A model generated the notes under the pieces. The model made no database searches and was not told the DNA's origin. It worked only from the letters and a program-made list of their open reading frames with translations. From Bryobacterales bacterium KBS 96 (GTDB lineage Bacteria; Acidobacteriota; Terriglobia; Bryobacterales; Bryobacteraceae), in the NCBI GenBank assembly GCA_000381625.1, contig KB906767.1, positions 5,199,357 to 5,263,356 of the forward strand: a stretch of 64,000 bases of DNA, in the 5' to 3' direction. Positions within the stretch are counted from its first letter, which is position 1. Every line of letters starts with the position of its first letter. Below are positions 26,313 through 34,201 of this stretch, piece by piece. The position numbers and the translations under genes are program-made.

Positions 26313-26915
26313 TTGTCGCAATTCACGCTTCGCAAGGCTGCAGAAGCAGATTTTCCGAGCCGCTTCGGACACTTTCGCATTTTCGGGTTTGAAGGATCGC
26401 GCGACGGTCAGGTTGAAGAGGCCGTGGCGCTGAAACTCGGCGATATATCGCCGGCGTTGGGCGCTCCCCTGGTTCGCATTCACTCGCAGTGTCTCACGGG
26501 AGATGTGTTTCATAGCCTGCGCTGCGATTGCCGGGCGCAGCTTGAACTTGCTCTCGATCAGATTGCGCACGAAGGCCGAGGCCTGCTCATCTACGAGAAC
26601 CAGGAAGGGCGCGGCATAGGCCTGATGAATAAGCTGCGAGCCTATGAGCTGCAGGACCAGGGACTCGATACGGTGGAAGCGAACGAAAAGCTCGGGTTCG
26701 AGGCGGATCTGCGGGACTATGCTCTGACGGCAGCCATTATCAGATGGTTCGGCGCCGATAAGGTGCGGCTGCTCTCGAACAATCCCGATAAGATTTCCGC
26801 GCTCGAGAAAGCCGGCGTTCATGTAGTCGAACGCGCGCCCATCGTGGTGCCGCCGCTCGAAACCACGATCGAATATCTGCGCACAAAGAAGGAAAAGCTC
26901 GGACACCTGTACTAA
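26313..26915 (+). CDS. ribA: GTP cyclohydrolase II
   Basis: This stand-alone RibA (200 residues) opens the imidazole ring of GTP in the first step of riboflavin synthesis. Zinc ligands are in SQCLTGDVFHSLRCDCRAQL. The GTP-binding and catalytic segment reads IYENQEGRGIGLMNKLRAY, and the C-terminal SNNPDKISALEKAGVHVVER is typical. No dihydroxybutanone phosphate synthase domain is fused. The start is TTG at 26313 with GAGGAA upstream; TATAAT lies at 26231-26236 but lacks a good -35. I see no FMN riboswitch upstream. Confidence 0.95.
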   Translation: MSQFTLRKAAEADFPSRFGHFRIFGFEGSRDGQVEEAVALKLGDISPALGAPLVRIHSQCLTGDVFHSLRCDCRAQLELALDQIAHEGRGLLIYENQEGRGIGLMNKLRAYELQDQGLDTVEANEKLGFEADLRDYALTAAIIRWFGADKVRLLSNNPDKISALEKAGVHVVERAPIVVPPLETTIEYLRTKKEKLGHLY

Positions 26916-26943
26916 AGGATGCGTTCCTGCGGTCCGAAACCCG

Positions 26944-26959
26944 GCGACGCATTCGTCGC
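26944..26959. repeat. Short palindromic hairpin after ribA
   Basis: GCGACG, loop CATT and CGTCGC make a perfect 6-bp stem 28 bases after ribA. No T-run follows. It may be a terminator for ribA or one of a family of dispersed palindromes. Confidence 0.4.
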
Positions 26960-27081
26960 ACCCTACAACGACGTCTCTCCGGTGTGAAGCCGGTTCGGCG
27001 CCAGCGGGAGAGATCGTGCTAGAAAAGAAGTATTCCGAAAAAGGGTAAACGGCGGCGATTGGGCCGCCTGGGAGGGGCGTC

Positions 27082-28260
27082 ATTTTTCGTTACGTTCCAG
27101 TAAAGGGACAGCCTTCGAGTCCTCAAGAGATTGCGCGAGCAATCTCCTGGAGCCGGCGTGAGTTCTTGCGCACTGCTACAGGCGCCGCCGCGGCCGGTTC
27201 GTTGTTCGGCCTCGCGCCGCTACGGGCGCACGCGTTGCCGAAAGGCCGAAAGGCTGTGGTCGTCACCTTCGGAGGAGGAGCCCGTGACGAAGAGACCTTC
27301 ATGCCCGAGGGCCAGGAGAACATCCCTCATCTTCTGAACGAACTGATTCCGCGGGCGACGTTCTTCACACAAGTCGTCAATCGTGGTATTTTAGGCCACT
27401 ACGTTGCGACAGCAAGTCTCGCGACAGGCGTTTACGAGACATTTAATAATTTCGCGGCCGTACCGCCGGACAATCCGACTGTATTCGAGTATTTCCGAAA
27501 AGATTTGAAGCGGCCGGCGTTCGATACCTGGGTGGTGGCGCCGAGCAACGGCTTCAACCGGATTGGCGAAAGCGATAACCGTTCGTACGGCGCCGGATTG
27601 GGCGCCGGCGTAATTCTTCCTAAGCGCCTGCTGGCTTCGGCGCTCGCGCCGGGCGAAGGGAACAAATACGATCACCTGCTTCGCGACAACTATGAAACGC
27701 CGCTCTATGCTCCACAGCTCAGCGGCAATGGGATAGAGCTACACGAGTTGGCTGAGGTGATGAAACTATCGGTGGCGGATTTCGTCGTGCATGCGAAGAC
27801 ACTCGATAGTCCGGATGAGCTGTCCGTGTACATCGCGCGTCAACTAATGCGCCAGCTTGCGCCCAGCCTTCTTTGGATAACGCTTCACGATATCGATGTA
27901 GCGCATGCGGGAGCATACTCGCTCTATATCAACGGCATCCAGCGATCCGATCGTCTGTGCGCCGAAATCTGGCGCGCCATCGAAAGCGAGCCTGAATACG
28001 CCGGCAAGACGACGATGTTCATTCTTCCCGATTTCGGCCGCGATTCGGACACCGACGCCGGCGGTAACGGATTTCAGCACCATCGTACCGGAGACCAGTT
28101 GTCACGCACGACTTGGATGATAGTGCTGGGCCCAGGCATTCGTGAGAACGTTGTCGTCGACCGGCCCGTGCAGTCGACGGATTTGGTCCCGACGCTGGGC
28201 GGGCTATTCGGATTCCAGGCCAAGTTCTCTCAGGGGCGGCCATTGACAGAGGTTTTGTGA
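27082..28260 (+). CDS. Tat-exported alkaline-phosphatase-superfamily-like protein, unknown function
   Basis: From the TTG at 27166 the product would have 364 residues, but in the same frame just upstream is SWSRREFLRTATGAAAAGSL, a perfect twin-arginine motif (S-R-R-x-F-L) that must belong to the protein. The frame is open back to 27049 without ATG, GTG or TTG, so the true start is probably a rare codon such as ATT at 27082 (GGGAGGGG precedes it by four bases) or 27130; 27082 is used here. The mature part has the alkaline-phosphatase-fold pattern: VVVTFGGGARDEETF, TLHDIDVAHAGAY, FILPDFGRDSDTD, QHHRTGD and QSTDLVPTLGGLFGF. I cannot assign a substrate. It is coupled to the next gene (TGATG). Confidence 0.75.
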   Translation: MFRYVPVKGQPSSPQEIARAISWSRREFLRTATGAAAAGSLFGLAPLRAHALPKGRKAVVVTFGGGARDEETFMPEGQENIPHLLNELIPRATFFTQVVNRGILGHYVATASLATGVYETFNNFAAVPPDNPTVFEYFRKDLKRPAFDTWVVAPSNGFNRIGESDNRSYGAGLGAGVILPKRLLASALAPGEGNKYDHLLRDNYETPLYAPQLSGNGIELHELAEVMKLSVADFVVHAKTLDSPDELSVYIARQLMRQLAPSLLWITLHDIDVAHAGAYSLYINGIQRSDRLCAEIWRAIESEPEYAGKTTMFILPDFGRDSDTDAGGNGFQHHRTGDQLSRTTWMIVLGPGIRENVVVDRPVQSTDLVPTLGGLFGFQAKFSQGRPLTEVL

Positions 28261-29468
28261 TGATTGCCGGCCAGCTCAAGCCCGAGCAGTTCGATGGCTA
28301 TCCACCAGAAGCGAAGCGGCTGGCGACGAGCCATATTGCCCTTCTGCGGCAGCTTCCACTCGGCTTTTTGCCGTTATTGCTGAAAGAGCTGATCGTCTAC
28401 GATTGGAAATTTCCAGCGGAGCGAAAGGAGCTGGACAAGCAATTCACCTATCTTGCATCGCTCTCGCCCGCGCAATTCGATCGAGAAATGTCGAGCTTCT
28501 CGGGACTGCGCCTATCGCCGGAACTGGAAAATTTCGACTGGATCAATAAACCCGGCATTTTCTCAGAACAGCTTTCGGCTCATCTTTGGGCTACGCACCA
28601 GATCGACACGTTCCGCGCTGCGGCCGTCGGTTACGTTCACAAGGTGAACGCGTCGGAACGCCACGAGCCTCTACCATTGCCCAGGTTGGGTATCGTCCTG
28701 GTCGGCCGGGGCGTAACCGCCAGTAAGCATCCGTTGTTCCGAAAGCTCCGGCCGCAGGGCGTCTACTTCAAGCAGGTGAATGCCGATAACGCGCACAAGC
28801 AGCTGATGGAACTCCTGGACGAACGCGCGCAGGCACATCCGTTAGCTTTCGGCCACTGGTACATCGATGGAAGCACGAGCGACACGCAGTTCCGCTCCGG
28901 CGTGACTTGCATATCGTATGCGTCCCTGCAATCGGTACGGACCGTTCTGGTGGACAAAATCGAAAAAGCGTACGAGTCCGGCATGGGTTCCGAAGCCCTG
29001 CGAACCATGCTCGCCGAGATGCGTCCCGAAGCCCTGGGCTCGAAAGCCCTGTCCGGCGATCCGATTCTCGACCGGTTCCAGATCAGTCTGCTGACAGAAG
29101 GCTCGGGAACGCAGATCTACAGCACGACGTTCGTGCAATGGGCGGCTCGTGAGGCGTTGCGGCGGGCGCAGCCGTTGACTCTTTTTGCGCGCTTTGCTCC
29201 TCGTCAACGCGAGCGGTCGATGAAAGAAGTGCTGGCGGGAACGCTGCTCACGCCGGGTCTTGACCCCGAGGGTTCGCTCATCGATGCCGATATGGGCGCG
29301 TACTACACGTGGCTGAATCAGCAGAGACTTTCCGGTTCCGGAGAGTCGCGCTTCCTGGTCTGGTTCGAAGATCACAACGAAGTTCTGGCGATCGGGCCGG
29401 AAGTGGCTCGGGGAGCTGAACTGGACAGACCGATTGTGTTTGAAGAGATTCTGAAGCAGATCGCTTGA
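28260..29468 (+). CDS. Conserved protein of unknown function coupled to the preceding exported protein
   Basis: This 402-residue protein has no signal peptide and no membrane helix, and I recognise no family. The ATG at 28260 shares a base with the stop of the upstream gene (TGATG), so translation is coupled; a GTG at 28257 is the alternative. Notable blocks are LPRLGIVLVGRGVTASKHPL, AFGHWYIDGSTSDTQF, LLTEGSGTQIYSTTFVQWAA and DADMGAYYTWLNQQRLSGS. These read like a well-ordered cytoplasmic protein. The repeated G-S-G and D-A-D segments do not match a known enzyme signature that I can name. The pairing with a Tat-exported partner is puzzling. Confidence 0.85.
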   Translation: MIAGQLKPEQFDGYPPEAKRLATSHIALLRQLPLGFLPLLLKELIVYDWKFPAERKELDKQFTYLASLSPAQFDREMSSFSGLRLSPELENFDWINKPGIFSEQLSAHLWATHQIDTFRAAAVGYVHKVNASERHEPLPLPRLGIVLVGRGVTASKHPLFRKLRPQGVYFKQVNADNAHKQLMELLDERAQAHPLAFGHWYIDGSTSDTQFRSGVTCISYASLQSVRTVLVDKIEKAYESGMGSEALRTMLAEMRPEALGSKALSGDPILDRFQISLLTEGSGTQIYSTTFVQWAAREALRRAQPLTLFARFAPRQRERSMKEVLAGTLLTPGLDPEGSLIDADMGAYYTWLNQQRLSGSGESRFLVWFEDHNEVLAIGPEVARGAELDRPIVFEEILKQIA

Positions 29469-29471
29469 GCC

Positions 29472-30014
29472 TCAGCTTCCGTGCCGGCTGTACTTCAGAA
29501 TCGCCGCAACGCTGCAAACTTCCCTAATCTCGCCGTTGATCGCCATCTCCACTGCCTGCTCGAACGGGCGCCATGCGGTGACGATTTCTTCGACCGGATC
29601 CTGATCCACGCCGACGAAATGCAACTCGCGCGCTACAAACAAGTGCTGCACGTCGGTGGTCACGCCATTACATACATCAACGCTGCCGAGATCTTCCCAG
29701 CGTCTGGCCTCAAAGCCGGTTTCCTCGCGTAGCTCGCGACGGGCGACTGAAAGCATATCGGTTTCGCCTTCCGCCGATCCGCCGCGCACAATTTCATAGG
29801 TATAACGGCCGAGAGCGTAGCGCCATTGGCCGACAATCGCAATCTCGCCTTTGTCGTTGAATGCGAGCACGCCTATTGACGGCCGGATCTCAACCACGCC
29901 GTAGATGCCGGGCTGCCCGTCCGGGCGCAGCACCTCATCTTCGCGAACCCGCAGCCACGCGTTCTCGTAGGCAACCCGCGAACGTAAGGTTTTCCAGGGA
30001 TTCCGAACGGCCAT
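29472..30014 (-). CDS. NUDIX hydrolase, ADP-ribose pyrophosphatase-like
   Basis: The 180-residue protein contains the NUDIX box G-x5-E-x7-REU-x-EE-x-GU in GGSAEGETDMLSVA then RRELREETGF (about residues 79-102). The upstream region GEIAIVGQWRYALGRYTYEI is typical of the ADP-ribose/NDP-sugar pyrophosphatase subgroup. It hydrolyses a nucleoside diphosphate linked to another group; the exact substrate is not fixed. The start is the ATG at 30014. It is last in a leftward run after lpxB and the M1-like gene, with a 69-base gap. Confidence 0.92.
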   Translation of the reverse strand: MAVRNPWKTLRSRVAYENAWLRVREDEVLRPDGQPGIYGVVEIRPSIGVLAFNDKGEIAIVGQWRYALGRYTYEIVRGGSAEGETDMLSVARRELREETGFEARRWEDLGSVDVCNGVTTDVQHLFVARELHFVGVDQDPVEEIVTAWRPFEQAVEMAINGEIREVCSVAAILKYSRHGS

Positions 30015-30083
30015 GCGCCGATTGTATCGTCCGTTAACTTTACAACAGTGCGAAGGGCAGTAATCCCTGGAGGCGGGGTCGAT

Positions 30084-32045
30084 TTATATTTCCGAGTTTG
30101 GCTTTTCGTACGGCTTTACGAGATACTTGGCGGCTTCTTTCTGGGCTCCCGCCGTGTCATCGTGAGTCCGCATTGCCTGCCGGTATTCGTTCACCGCCCG
30201 ATCGCGCTGGCCCGTAACGTCGAAGAGTTTCCCAAGATTGATGCGCGACCAGACTTCTACCCAACGGGGTTGCAGATCGCCATCAATCGCCGCGCGGAAC
30301 TCATTCGCCGCCGATTGATAGTTGCTCTGCTTAAAGAACAGTTCGCCAATGCGATAATGCGCCAGCGAGCTGGTTTTGTTCACGTCCAGCGCTGCCTGGT
30401 ATGCCTTCAGCGCATTCGCGAAGTCACCGACCTGGACAAACTGCTCTCCGCGGCGGATCGCGACTGAGACGCGCATCGTATTGTCCATGCGCAGAATCTT
30501 GTGGTCGGGATCGAGCGTGATGGATCGCGGCTTGCCGAAGGTGTCCACGCTGAATTCGCTCGCGGTGCCCGTCACTTCTACTTTCTTGTTCTCTGGATTG
30601 CCTTCCGTGTCGATACGAAGGTCGACGGGCATCCGGAATGTATCCATATCCTGCGCCACTTTGCCCACCACGCGGAATCCCTTTTGCGTCCGGAAAACCG
30701 TGTAGGACAGCTTGAACTCCGGAGCGCCGCTCGACTCGAGCCATTGCAGGAAGAAATACTTCAAATCCTGGCCGGACGCCTGCTCCATAACCTTGCGAAA
30801 GTTCTCAGTGTTGGCGGATTTGAAGCTGTATTGGTCCATAAAGGCCTTCACGCCTTTGAAGAAGACCTGATCGCCCACAACGCCTCGCAGCATGTTGAGG
30901 ACGGCCGCGCCTTTCGCGGCAGTGAGCGCCCAGAACTCCGGTGAGTAGTCTTCGAGGCGTGACGCCTGAATCATGGGCGGATCGGTCACTGTCAGCGCCT
31001 CGACGTAATCGTTATGCAGGTCGTTGTCGGCCGCTCCGGGACCGCCGAGGTGCTGCAGATAAAGGATTTGCGAATAACGCGCGCCACCGTTGGTAAGCCA
31101 TAGGTGGTTGCGATTCGATGGCGAAACCAGCACACCCCACCATTGCCGCGCGACCTGATCGGCCAGAACTCGTTGGTTCACCTGCGTGCCGATCGTCGAT
31201 GGGGAAAGGAAAACAATGCCCGGCGCGGCGTATCCGTTCGGGGCGCCATCGTCGGTTTCGATCAGCGTCATGCTGGCTTGCGGGGCCAAACCATAATCGC
31301 TGGTGAAAAACGCCATCATTTTACCCGTTTCCTCGCCGTAGTTCTGCGCCACATTCGCATGCTGGTGGAAATATACCTTAGTCGAGATGCCTTCCGAGGA
31401 CACGGTTTGCGGATCACCCTTTACGATGGCGAGACTACCGGGAAAGCTCGCATTTTGCGTGTAAGAGAACGAAGAGAGATTGCGGTCGCCGCCCAGCTTT
31501 TCGACTTTTTCATCGCCGCTCGCAATCACGCGATAGCCATCCGGCGTGGTGATGTGCAGGTCCGCTTTGAACCTGTCGACGGTATACCCGCTTACGGGGA
31601 ACCAGCGCGCAGGATAGAGCAGGAACCCGATGTTAGGCTTCAGTTCGGCGAACGTGATGCCGTAAACCGGAGAATCCTGGCTACCGGTGAACTGACCCTC
31701 ATACGTAAATGTAAGCTGCGTGGGCTGGTTCTTTGGCAACGGTTGCGAGAACGCCACGCGGACCGTCAGATTCTGGCCATCGCGGGTTGCCTGCAGTGGC
31801 TGACCGCCGCCGTCGACGACTTTGTCAACCTTCAGTGCGTTATTCAACTCGAAGACGGCGCTATCGGCATCATCAAGCGGCGTGAAATCCACCTTGGCCG
31901 TAGCGGTCAGCGATTGCGTCCGAGGGTTGATGTCCGCATCGATCGCGTAGTGCTGCACCTCAATTCGTGCGTCTTTCGGTTGTTCCTGCGCCAGTGCGCA
32001 AACGGTAAGGGCACAGAACAGGCAGGCCCATCGGATGCTCCGCAT
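30084..32045 (-). CDS. M1 aminopeptidase-like protein without zinc ligands, with C-terminal TPRs
   Basis: The 653-residue protein has a signal peptide (MRSIRWACLFCALTVCALAQ) and an M1-type N-terminal beta domain (HYAIDADINPRTQSLTATAK). In the peptidase domain the zinc motif H-E-x-x-H-x-W is replaced by DQVARQW (residues 296-302), the downstream Glu by Asn in WLTNGGA (316-322), and the G-x-M-E-N motif by NGYAAPG. All catalytic and zinc residues are therefore lost. A C-terminal stretch from about residue 555 (FVQVGDFANALKAYQAALDV, AHYRIGELFFKQSNYQSAAN) forms TPR repeats. It is probably a secreted binding or scaffold protein. The start at 32045 excludes an upstream extension with no signal peptide. 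Confidence 0.88.
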   Translation of the reverse strand: MRSIRWACLFCALTVCALAQEQPKDARIEVQHYAIDADINPRTQSLTATAKVDFTPLDDADSAVFELNNALKVDKVVDGGGQPLQATRDGQNLTVRVAFSQPLPKNQPTQLTFTYEGQFTGSQDSPVYGITFAELKPNIGFLLYPARWFPVSGYTVDRFKADLHITTPDGYRVIASGDEKVEKLGGDRNLSSFSYTQNASFPGSLAIVKGDPQTVSSEGISTKVYFHQHANVAQNYGEETGKMMAFFTSDYGLAPQASMTLIETDDGAPNGYAAPGIVFLSPSTIGTQVNQRVLADQVARQWWGVLVSPSNRNHLWLTNGGARYSQILYLQHLGGPGAADNDLHNDYVEALTVTDPPMIQASRLEDYSPEFWALTAAKGAAVLNMLRGVVGDQVFFKGVKAFMDQYSFKSANTENFRKVMEQASGQDLKYFFLQWLESSGAPEFKLSYTVFRTQKGFRVVGKVAQDMDTFRMPVDLRIDTEGNPENKKVEVTGTASEFSVDTFGKPRSITLDPDHKILRMDNTMRVSVAIRRGEQFVQVGDFANALKAYQAALDVNKTSSLAHYRIGELFFKQSNYQSAANEFRAAIDGDLQPRWVEVWSRINLGKLFDVTGQRDRAVNEYRQAMRTHDDTAGAQKEAAKYLVKPYEKPNSEI

Positions 32046-32068
32046 GAACTGATTGTCTCCTGTCACGC

Positions 32069-33214
32069 TTAGTTCCTGAAATGACCGAGTTCGGCGGCCA
32101 TCAGCAGAGCCGCACGCTCGAAGGGATCGAATTGTGCCGTCAATTTCGCTTTGATGATGGCAAGGTCCCGCCGCATGCGCGCTGCGTTCTCCGGGTCGAC
32201 CAGCAGAGGCGAGGCGGCATCCGCCAGTTTGTCCGGCGTCATTTCGTGCTGGATCAGTTCGGGAACGGCCATGCGGCCTGCGATCAGGTTCACCATGGAG
32301 AGATAAGGAACTTTGACAAGGCGCCTGCCCGCCCACCAACTCGCGGAAGTCACTTTGTAGTAAGTGACCATGGGCGTGCCTAAGACTGCCGCCTCCACCG
32401 TTACGGTTCCACTTGCCGCCAGCGCCAGATCGGCATTAGCCAAAACGTCCCAGGTTTCGTCCTCAATTACTTTGATGGCCAACTCGCGGATGGGTTCCCG
32501 AAAAGTTGCAAATACCCGCTGTTCCGCGAATCCGTTTGGCGTGGCAAGGACGATCTGTAAGGGGAATCTCTGGCGAAGGATTTTGAGCGCGCCTAAAAGG
32601 TCAGGCATGTGACGTTGCGCCTCGCCAGCCCGGCTTCCGGGCAGCACCGCGACCGTTAATGTCCCCGCATCGAGCCCATGACTCGCAAAAAAGGCATCCC
32701 TCGTCGAAGTAGGTTTTACGGCGGTCGCCAGCGGGTGGCCAATATAGGTTGCATCCACGCCGCGCGAGCGGAACCACTCCTCTTCGAAAGGAAACAGGCA
32801 GAACAGCTTGCGTACGCGTTCACGAATCTGCCGCACTCTGCCTTGACGCCACGCCCAGACCTGCGGCGCAACCAGGTAAAACACAGGCACGCCCATGGCT
32901 CGCAAATGGCGGGCAAGGCGAAGATGGAAATCGGGGCTATCGGTGAGCACGGCTGCGTCGGGTGGATCTTCGCGCAGGACGTGAATCAGCCTTCGGTATT
33001 CCCGGTAAATACCTGGAAGGTGTCCGGCCACTTCGGCCAGTCCGACAACTGACAACTTCGCGGAGTCGACGACGGTTTCGACGGAGGCTTCCTTCAGGCG
33101 CGGTCCAGTGCATCCGAAATAGCTTGCGGAATCGTAGTGCTTGTGAAGCGCACGGACCATTCTGGCGGCGTACATGTCGCCCGACGCCTCTCCCGCAGAA
33201 ACCAAAATCCGCAC
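32069..33214 (-). CDS. lpxB: Lipid-A-disaccharide synthase
   Basis: LpxB joins UDP-2,3-diacylglucosamine and lipid X into the lipid A disaccharide at the inner membrane. Starting from GTG at 33214 the product is 381 residues, matching E. coli LpxB (382). It opens MRILVSAGEASGDMYAARMV and contains YFLVAPQVWAWRQGRVRQIR, the segment VLPGSRAGEAQRHMPDLL and MVTYYKVTSASWWAGRRLVK. An upstream ATG at 33319 would add 35 unlike residues. It is followed after 23 bases by the M1-like gene, so they may form an operon. Confidence 0.96.
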   Translation of the reverse strand: MRILVSAGEASGDMYAARMVRALHKHYDSASYFGCTGPRLKEASVETVVDSAKLSVVGLAEVAGHLPGIYREYRRLIHVLREDPPDAAVLTDSPDFHLRLARHLRAMGVPVFYLVAPQVWAWRQGRVRQIRERVRKLFCLFPFEEEWFRSRGVDATYIGHPLATAVKPTSTRDAFFASHGLDAGTLTVAVLPGSRAGEAQRHMPDLLGALKILRQRFPLQIVLATPNGFAEQRVFATFREPIRELAIKVIEDETWDVLANADLALAASGTVTVEAAVLGTPMVTYYKVTSASWWAGRRLVKVPYLSMVNLIAGRMAVPELIQHEMTPDKLADAASPLLVDPENAARMRRDLAIIKAKLTAQFDPFERAALLMAAELGHFRN

Positions 33215-33287
33215 GTTGGCCTCAGTGTAGCAGCCAGTTAGACGGCTGTTCGTGAAAGTTCGTCTGCTAGAATCGTCTCGAAAGTAG

Positions 33288-34130
33288 ATGTCAAGCTCAC
33301 GAGAGTCGGCCCCTATCAATCCGGCTCAGTCCAATTCTCCTCGCGTCAGCGTAGGGCAGTTCGCCGAGCGGTTTCGGACCGAAGCCATTCCGCTCAGCAA
33401 CACCTTCAGCTACTTCTGCGCCTCGGTGCCTATGAGCGACGAGGTGTTGAAGGAGTATTTGGAAGAACCTATTGCCGCGCTGCCGCCTAAAATAGCGGCG
33501 ATGCTGCCGCGAATCTCGATTTTGTTGGTGCCTTACCTGGAGCGCATGAACCCCAATGGCAGTCCGAAAGGCACGGGACGTCGCGCCGTTTTGCAAAAGG
33601 CTCTGGCGGAATTCGTGGTTTCGGAGCGCCCGGCCGAAGGCAAGATTTCCTGGGTATCGCAGGTCAGCTTCGAGAATGAAACGGTTCTTGTGTTCGCGTT
33701 GAAGGAACACGATGTAGCCGAATACCACTACCGCCTGTTCCGCCACCTGGCTGTGCTGGTGGCGGATAAATGGGATCCGGACACCAGTTCCAAATACCTT
33801 TCCCTTGTACGGGAAGAGCTCAACACGCGCGTGCATGGCGAAGTGGACGAAGAAAGCTGGCAGGCGAAGCAGACCCTGCTGCGGCGGCAAACCAACGTCA
33901 AAAAAGAGACGGCATCGTTCCTCGATTACGCGCGGCTGTCATTTATCGACACATTGACGCTGTACTTACACGGCATCTGCTGCGATATCGATGTCGAGAC
34001 CGGCCCGCGGCAACTGCCGAGCCGCTATCTGCGCAAACGCCTGCAGCTCCTGCGAAGCCTTTATCCTGCGCCCAGCGGCTACGCAGTCTTTCCCGAAGAC
34101 ATGGAGACCACCCCGGCGCGTAAGCCGTAG
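33288..34130 (+). CDS. Conserved protein of unknown function
   Basis: This 280-residue soluble protein has no signal peptide and no recognised family. It starts with a polar segment (MSSSRESAPINPAQSNSPRV) and then reads MSDEVLKEYLEEPIAALPPK, RISILLVPYLERMNPNGSPK, FALKEHDVAEYHYRLFRHLA and LSFIDTLTLYLHGICCDIDV. Charged helices dominate. It is divergent from lpxB (73 bases apart) and convergent with the helicase gene. The start is the ATG at 33288. A role cannot be inferred. Confidence 0.82.
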   Translation: MSSSRESAPINPAQSNSPRVSVGQFAERFRTEAIPLSNTFSYFCASVPMSDEVLKEYLEEPIAALPPKIAAMLPRISILLVPYLERMNPNGSPKGTGRRAVLQKALAEFVVSERPAEGKISWVSQVSFENETVLVFALKEHDVAEYHYRLFRHLAVLVADKWDPDTSSKYLSLVREELNTRVHGEVDEESWQAKQTLLRRQTNVKKETASFLDYARLSFIDTLTLYLHGICCDIDVETGPRQLPSRYLRKRLQLLRSLYPAPSGYAVFPEDMETTPARKP

Positions 34131-34201
34131 GTAGCATCCGGCGGCCGTGCCCCTACGCGAAATTCCCCGTCCGTCGTAGGGACGAGGCATCTCTCGCCCG
34201 C

